Below are positions 54,687-58,063 of a stretch of 58,063 nt of DNA, in pieces. The DNA comes from an uncultured Saprospiraceae bacterium (GTDB taxonomy: Bacteria > Bacteroidota > Bacteroidia > Chitinophagales > Saprospiraceae), in NCBI GenBank assembly GCA_937941765.1, contig CALDGQ010000086.1, positions 1 to 58,063 on the forward strand, given 5' to 3'. Made by a program: the position numbers and the translations under genes. The notes under the pieces were generated by a model, which worked only from the letters and a program-made list of their open reading frames with translations, did no database searches and had not been told where the DNA came from. The first letter of the stretch is position 1; each line of letters begins with the position of its first letter.

Positions 54687-54738
54687 CAATATCAATAAGG
54701 TACGTGAACTCGCGAGCTCGCGTACCCTATTGATATTG
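54687..54738. repeat. Intergenic inverted repeat between hscB and rseP
   Basis: Arms CAATATCAATAAGGTACG (54687-54704) and CGTACCCTATTGATATTG (54721-54738) pair almost fully. A second small palindrome, CTCGCGAGCTCGCG, lies in the loop. It fills most of the gap between the two minus-strand genes and may act on the rseP message end. Confidence 0.75.
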
Positions 54739-54756
54739 AAATTACAATTGAAATTG

Positions 54757-56091
54757 CTATTGAAAGAAAGCTCTAAATATATCCATTCCATTGGCAAAGA
54801 GGACTAAGCCAATTACAATAACAAATCCCGCGATTGTTGCATACTCCATAAATTTGTCGCTTGGTTTACGTCCAGTTACGATTTCCCATAACAAAAACAT
54901 TACGTGCCCTCCATCTAATGCTGGAATCGGTAGTAAATTCATGAACGCCAATATCAATGATAAAATCGCAGTCATGGTCCAGAATCGTTGCCAATCCCAA
55001 ACTTTACCAAACATTTTTCCAATGGTACCAAATCCTCCTAAACTCTCTGAAGCTTTGATTTTTCCTTTGAACATTTGTCCAAACGCTTTGATTTGATCTC
55101 CTAAAAATCCTGCACCTTTTTTCGTTCCTAATACCATCGCTTCTCCAAAACCATATTCTTCTTTCTTGAATTCGAAAAATTTGTCGGCAGCATAAGCTTG
55201 TACGCCAATTAAACCTTCATTAGGAGTCATCGCAAATGATAAGGTGTCTCTTTTGTTACGAACTACTTGCAAGTCGATTGGACCTGATTTGTAATCCTTC
55301 ATTCCTTTTCTGAAATTGACATAATAAGGTGTAGGTTGTCCGTTCAATCCAATCACTTTATCTTCTGCTTTCAATCCTGCTTCTTTTGCTGGACCATCTT
55401 GTACCGCTTCTAATATAAATGGAAATTGAATACCAAATAAGTTTTTGTCTTTGGTACTTGAACTTGAAAGTAAACCAATAAATTTTGGATCAATCGGAAT
55501 ATTGACGTTGTTGCCATTTCTTTCTACAACAATATTTTTTGCATCATTCAATACGATTTCACGAAGTAATTCTTTGTCATTGAATTTTGTAAACTTAGTG
55601 TTGTCAATTTTCAAAACTTTGTCACCATGTTGCAATCCCATTTCCAATCCTAATGAATCCGCATAGATTCCATAAGTTGCATTTTCAGCAGGTAAATATT
55701 GAGTTCCATATCCCCACAAAACCATACCATAGAGAAAGAATCCTAACACAAAATTGACGGTTACACCACCTAACATGATTATTAGTCGTTGCCAAGCTTT
55801 TTTAGATCTGAATTCCCAAGGTTGTGGTGGCTGTTTCATTTGCTCACGATCCATACTCTCATCAATCATTCCAGATATCTTTACATAACCACCGAGCGGC
55901 AACCAACCAATACCATATTCTGTTTCCCCTTTTTTAAATTTGAAAAGAGAAAAATACGGGTCGAAGAAAAGGTAGAATTTTTCAACGCGGGTTCCGAAAA
56001 GTTTGGCTGGGATAAAATGCCCCATTTCGTGAAGGACAATAAGGATTGATAAACTGAGTATCAATTGTCCGATCATAACCACGTACGCCAT
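54757..56091 (-). CDS. rseP: Site-2 protease RseP
   Basis: This intramembrane zinc protease cuts anti-sigma factors and signal-peptide remnants in the inner membrane. The 444-residue protein has the zinc motif HEMGH in LSILIVLHEMGHFIPAKLFG in the first membrane helix. Periplasmic PDZ domains follow (residues 120-330, e.g. GPAKEAGLKAEDKVIGLNGQPTP), and the second metal-binding motif is LLPIPALDGGHVMF near residue 390. Order and length match the family. Confidence 0.95.
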   Translation of the reverse strand: MAYVVMIGQLILSLSILIVLHEMGHFIPAKLFGTRVEKFYLFFDPYFSLFKFKKGETEYGIGWLPLGGYVKISGMIDESMDREQMKQPPQPWEFRSKKAWQRLIIMLGGVTVNFVLGFFLYGMVLWGYGTQYLPAENATYGIYADSLGLEMGLQHGDKVLKIDNTKFTKFNDKELLREIVLNDAKNIVVERNGNNVNIPIDPKFIGLLSSSSTKDKNLFGIQFPFILEAVQDGPAKEAGLKAEDKVIGLNGQPTPYYVNFRKGMKDYKSGPIDLQVVRNKRDTLSFAMTPNEGLIGVQAYAADKFFEFKKEEYGFGEAMVLGTKKGAGFLGDQIKAFGQMFKGKIKASESLGGFGTIGKMFGKVWDWQRFWTMTAILSLILAFMNLLPIPALDGGHVMFLLWEIVTGRKPSDKFMEYATIAGFVIVIGLVLFANGMDIFRAFFQ

Positions 56092-56257
56092 AATAAAGTT
56101 TTAATTTTGTGTGAAACCATTAAATGGTATTAATTCGATGAATAAATTTAGAAAAATCATAATATTTGCACCGAACGGCTGCAAAGGTAACATATATTCC
56201 AAAAAGAAGTCCTAATTAGCCGCTTTGTAACAACTAAAACTGCATTTTTCGACGGAT

Positions 56258-56414
56258 GTTGATTAAAGATATTTGCTGAAGTCGAAGATAGATGCTTGAT
56301 TTTCAAGACGAAGCTCTTTTTGAGTTTCGTAGCCTATGCTACGGTGACGAGAAAAAGCTGAAGAATTGGGAATCAATGGATTATCTGCAGACATATGAAA
56401 TAACTTTAATCAAC
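56258..56414. repeat. 157-bp element with terminal inverted repeats
   Basis: The ends read GTTGATTAAAG and CTTTAATCAAC (11 bp perfect, 17 of 18 matching when extended). The interior contains the hairpin GTAGCCTATGCTAC and CTTTTTGAG/CTCTTTTTG-like arms. It lies between divergent rseP and rsmE, ending 8 bp before the rsmE start codon. It has no coding frame and looks like a MITE-type element or a structured RNA. The rest of 56092-56422 shows nothing else. Confidence 0.65.
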
Positions 56415-56422
56415 TTCCAGAA

Positions 56423-57124
56423 ATGAATCTCTTTTATACCAACGATATCAAAGACAATATTGGTTCCTTCGATGAAGTGGAGACAAGACATTGTATACAT
56501 TCATTGCGTAAGCAAATTGGTGATGTTATTCATTTTGTAGATGGAAAAGGAAAATGGTATGAAGGAGCCATCACAAGTTCTTCCAAAAAATCATTTCAAG
56601 TAACGATTAATAAGGACCAAATTTGGACAAAAAATCGGTCTAATTACCTCCATATCGCCATTGCACCGACCAAAAATATCGCTCGATTTGAATGGTTCTT
56701 GGAAAAAGCGACAGAAATTGGGATAGATGAAATTACACCAATATTGACTTTTCATTCAGAAAGAAAAAGGATTCGATTGGATCGATTGGAAAAAGTGGTG
56801 TTATCCGCCATGAAGCAATCTTTGAAAGCAACTTTGCCGAAAGTCAATGATTTGGTCAAATACAAGGATTTCATGAAAGCAGATCGTGAAGGCAAAAAAT
56901 ATATCGCGTATGTGGAAGAACAAAATCTACAATTAAAAGATACCATTGAGTCTGGTCAAGACGTTCATATATTGATTGGTCCGGAAGGAGGATTTTCAAA
57001 AGAAGAAGTGGATTTGGCAAAAAATAACAACTTTGTATCGGTATCTTTGGGATCTAGTCGATTGCGGACAGAAACGGCAGGTATCGTAGCTTGTCATACC
57101 AATCAAATAATTAATGAAATTTAA
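56423..57124 (+). CDS. rsmE: 16S rRNA (uracil1498-N3)-methyltransferase
   Basis: The 233-residue SPOUT methyltransferase begins MNLFYTNDIKDN, has HCIHSLRKQIGDVIHFVDGKGKWYEGAI in the N-terminal PUA-like part, and the knot motifs LIGPEGGFSKEEVDLA and VSLGSSRLRTETAGIVA at the C-terminus. It modifies U1498 of 16S rRNA using S-adenosylmethionine. The next gene starts at once after its stop, so they form an operon. Confidence 0.95.
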   Translation: MNLFYTNDIKDNIGSFDEVETRHCIHSLRKQIGDVIHFVDGKGKWYEGAITSSSKKSFQVTINKDQIWTKNRSNYLHIAIAPTKNIARFEWFLEKATEIGIDEITPILTFHSERKRIRLDRLEKVVLSAMKQSLKATLPKVNDLVKYKDFMKADREGKKYIAYVEEQNLQLKDTIESGQDVHILIGPEGGFSKEEVDLAKNNNFVSVSLGSSRLRTETAGIVACHTNQIINEI

Positions 57125-57808
57125 ATGATGAAAAAATATCTACTACTTTTAGTAACTGCGTTTTTTATATTGACTTCATTTTCAACAGTCCATTCAAATT
57201 TGAAAACAGAAGGGGATAAGTTGCAATTGGCACTAGCAAAATACAGTGGAGGAGGAGACTGGTATGCCAATCCAACTGCATTACCGAATTTGGCTAAATT
57301 TTGTAATCAACATTTAGGAACTGATTTTGATCCAGATTACGCAACAGTAGAAGTCGGAAGTGCAGAGTTATTTAATTACCCATTTGTTCATATGACGGGA
57401 CACGGAAATGTTGTGTTTTCAGATGCCGATGCTGAAAATTTACGGATCTATTTAATGGGTGGTGGTTTCCTTCATATCGATGATAATTATGGAATCGATC
57501 CATATGTTCGACCTGCAATGAAGAAAGTATTTCCAGAATTAGAAATGATTGAACTACCTTTTGAACATGAAGTTTATCACCAAAATTTTGAGTTTAAAAA
57601 TGGCTTACCTAAAATTCATAAGCACGATGGCAAACCGTCTCAAGGTTTCGGATTGTTATGGGAAGGCCGATTGGTTTGCTTCTATTCTTATGAAACAGAT
57701 CTTGGTGATGGTTGGGAAGATCAAGATGTTCATAAAGATACGCCGGAAATGCGCGAGAAGTCTTTGCGGATGGGCGCTAATTTGGTTCAGTTTGCTTTTG
57801 AACAATAA
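57125..57808 (+). CDS. DUF4159 exported protein
   Basis: The 227-residue protein has a signal peptide (KYLLLLVTAFFILTSFSTVHS). Its DUF4159 domain carries ALAKYSGGGDWYANPTALPNLAKFCN, FPFVHMTGHGNVVFSDADAENLRIYLMGGGFLHIDDNYG-like text and RPAMKKVFPELEMIELPFEHEVYH. The domain has a class-I glutamine-amidotransferase-like fold (GGFLHIDDNYG) without an evident catalytic Cys. It begins directly after the rsmE stop. The function is unknown, though the rsmE-DUF4159 pairing recurs in Bacteroidetes as far as I recall. Confidence 0.88.
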   Translation: MMKKYLLLLVTAFFILTSFSTVHSNLKTEGDKLQLALAKYSGGGDWYANPTALPNLAKFCNQHLGTDFDPDYATVEVGSAELFNYPFVHMTGHGNVVFSDADAENLRIYLMGGGFLHIDDNYGIDPYVRPAMKKVFPELEMIELPFEHEVYHQNFEFKNGLPKIHKHDGKPSQGFGLLWEGRLVCFYSYETDLGDGWEDQDVHKDTPEMREKSLRMGANLVQFAFEQ

Positions 57809-57827
57809 AAAGCGAAGCTTTTTATTG
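57803..57827 (+). terminator. Hairpin overlapping the DUF4159 stop codon
   Basis: CAATAAAAAGC-GAA-GCTTTTTATTG is a perfect 11-bp stem with a GAA loop that includes the TAA stop codon. It probably ends the rsmE operon, although the T-run is inside the stem. Confidence 0.6.
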
Positions 57828-57893
57828 CTAATTAAAAATGTAAAATTAAAAATTAAAAATAGATCAGAGTGACGTGTGCATATGTGAGGACGT

Positions 57894-57930
57894 GCGAAAA
57901 TACTCGTTCGAGATGAGAGGTTAGAAACCT
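57894..57930. repeat. Copy of the dispersed GAGGTTAGAAACC repeat
   Basis: 37 bp identical to the reverse complement of 44127-44163 (GCGAAAATACTCGTTC... to GAGGTTAGAAACCT). It lies in an otherwise gene-free stretch 57828-58001. Confidence 0.75.
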
Positions 57931-58001
57931 GTCAATTATCACGAATTGAATAAAAAATTCATATAATAAAAAACTATTATGTGAAAATTTCAAAAACTTC
58001 C

Positions 58002-58063
58002 ATGATTAATTTAAGTTCTTTTAATCCCATCCAAATGGATTTTAACCCAGGTGGTTTATTAGG
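58002..58063 (+). CDS. Possible start of a gene cut by the window end
   Basis: An ATG at 58002 opens a frame that reads INLSSFNPIQMDFNPGGLL to the window edge. The composition looks coding, but only 20 codons are present and no family can be named. Confidence 0.3.
   Translation, partial: MINLSSFNPIQMDFNPGGLL

Overview
The window looks like part of a chromosome of a marine or activated-sludge type Bacteroidetes, probably of the Saprospiraceae/Lewinella kind. The evidence is low G+C, three proteins with Por/type IX secretion C-terminal domains (I.VFPNP / LFPNPTSGE ... QFVISK), lipoproteins and DUF families typical of this phylum, weak use of Shine-Dalgarno sequences, and promoters that fit the Bacteroidetes TTTG / TANNTTTG consensus. 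TAG, TAA and TGA are all used as stops.

Layout. 1-737 is a tandem array of about 133-bp units behind asnB. 0.8-7.5 kb holds asnB with a divergent Lrp/AsnC regulator, then a pair of DUF3857/transglutaminase-like proteins, the second interrupted by an in-frame TAG. 7.6-17.5 kb holds an exported protein, an M1 aminopeptidase, a prolyl oligopeptidase, a dynamin-like GTPase, a WbqC protein and a family-2 glycosyltransferase, separated by inverted and tandem intergenic repeats. 17.6-24 kb holds heme A synthase, a MobA/MocA-like nucleotidyltransferase next to a fragment of a molybdenum hydroxylase, a THEP1-like NTPase with a decayed P-loop, a soluble SecD-P1-like lipoprotein, thioredoxin and envelope proteins. 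At 24-25.2 kb an ATP-grasp ligase is preceded by what looks like a cysteine attenuator: a short leader ORF with four consecutive Cys codons, then an intrinsic terminator whose loop can pair with the leader.

26.4-39.4 kb is a coherent inorganic-sulfur island. It contains a split YeeE/YedE (TsuA-type) thiosulfate transporter, three single-domain rhodaneses, a DUF3365 haem protein, an ArsR regulator with cysteines suitable for persulfide sensing, a DUF983 protein, a Crp/Fnr regulator, a SulP transporter, a persulfide-dioxygenase-like protein with two rhodanese domains, and a cytoplasmic SoeA-like molybdoenzyme with a fused SoeB-SoeC partner. Read as a pathway: thiosulfate/sulfane sulfur uptake, transfer to a thiol carrier, oxidation of persulfide to sulfite, sulfite to sulfate with electrons to quinone, sulfate exchange by SulP. 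Four Crp/Fnr-type boxes, each about 42 bp upstream of a predicted start point, tie four transcription units of the island together.

39.5-53.7 kb holds a helical protein of unknown role and large exported adhesin/protease-like proteins built from shared Cys-rich modules, CARDB, F5/8-type-C and T9SS domains; one is an M64 (IgA-type) peptidase with a 1-nt frameshift. 53.9-57.8 kb returns to housekeeping genes: tRNA-Leu(CAA), hscB, rseP, rsmE and a DUF4159 gene. All assignments are from reading the sequence; no database search was run.
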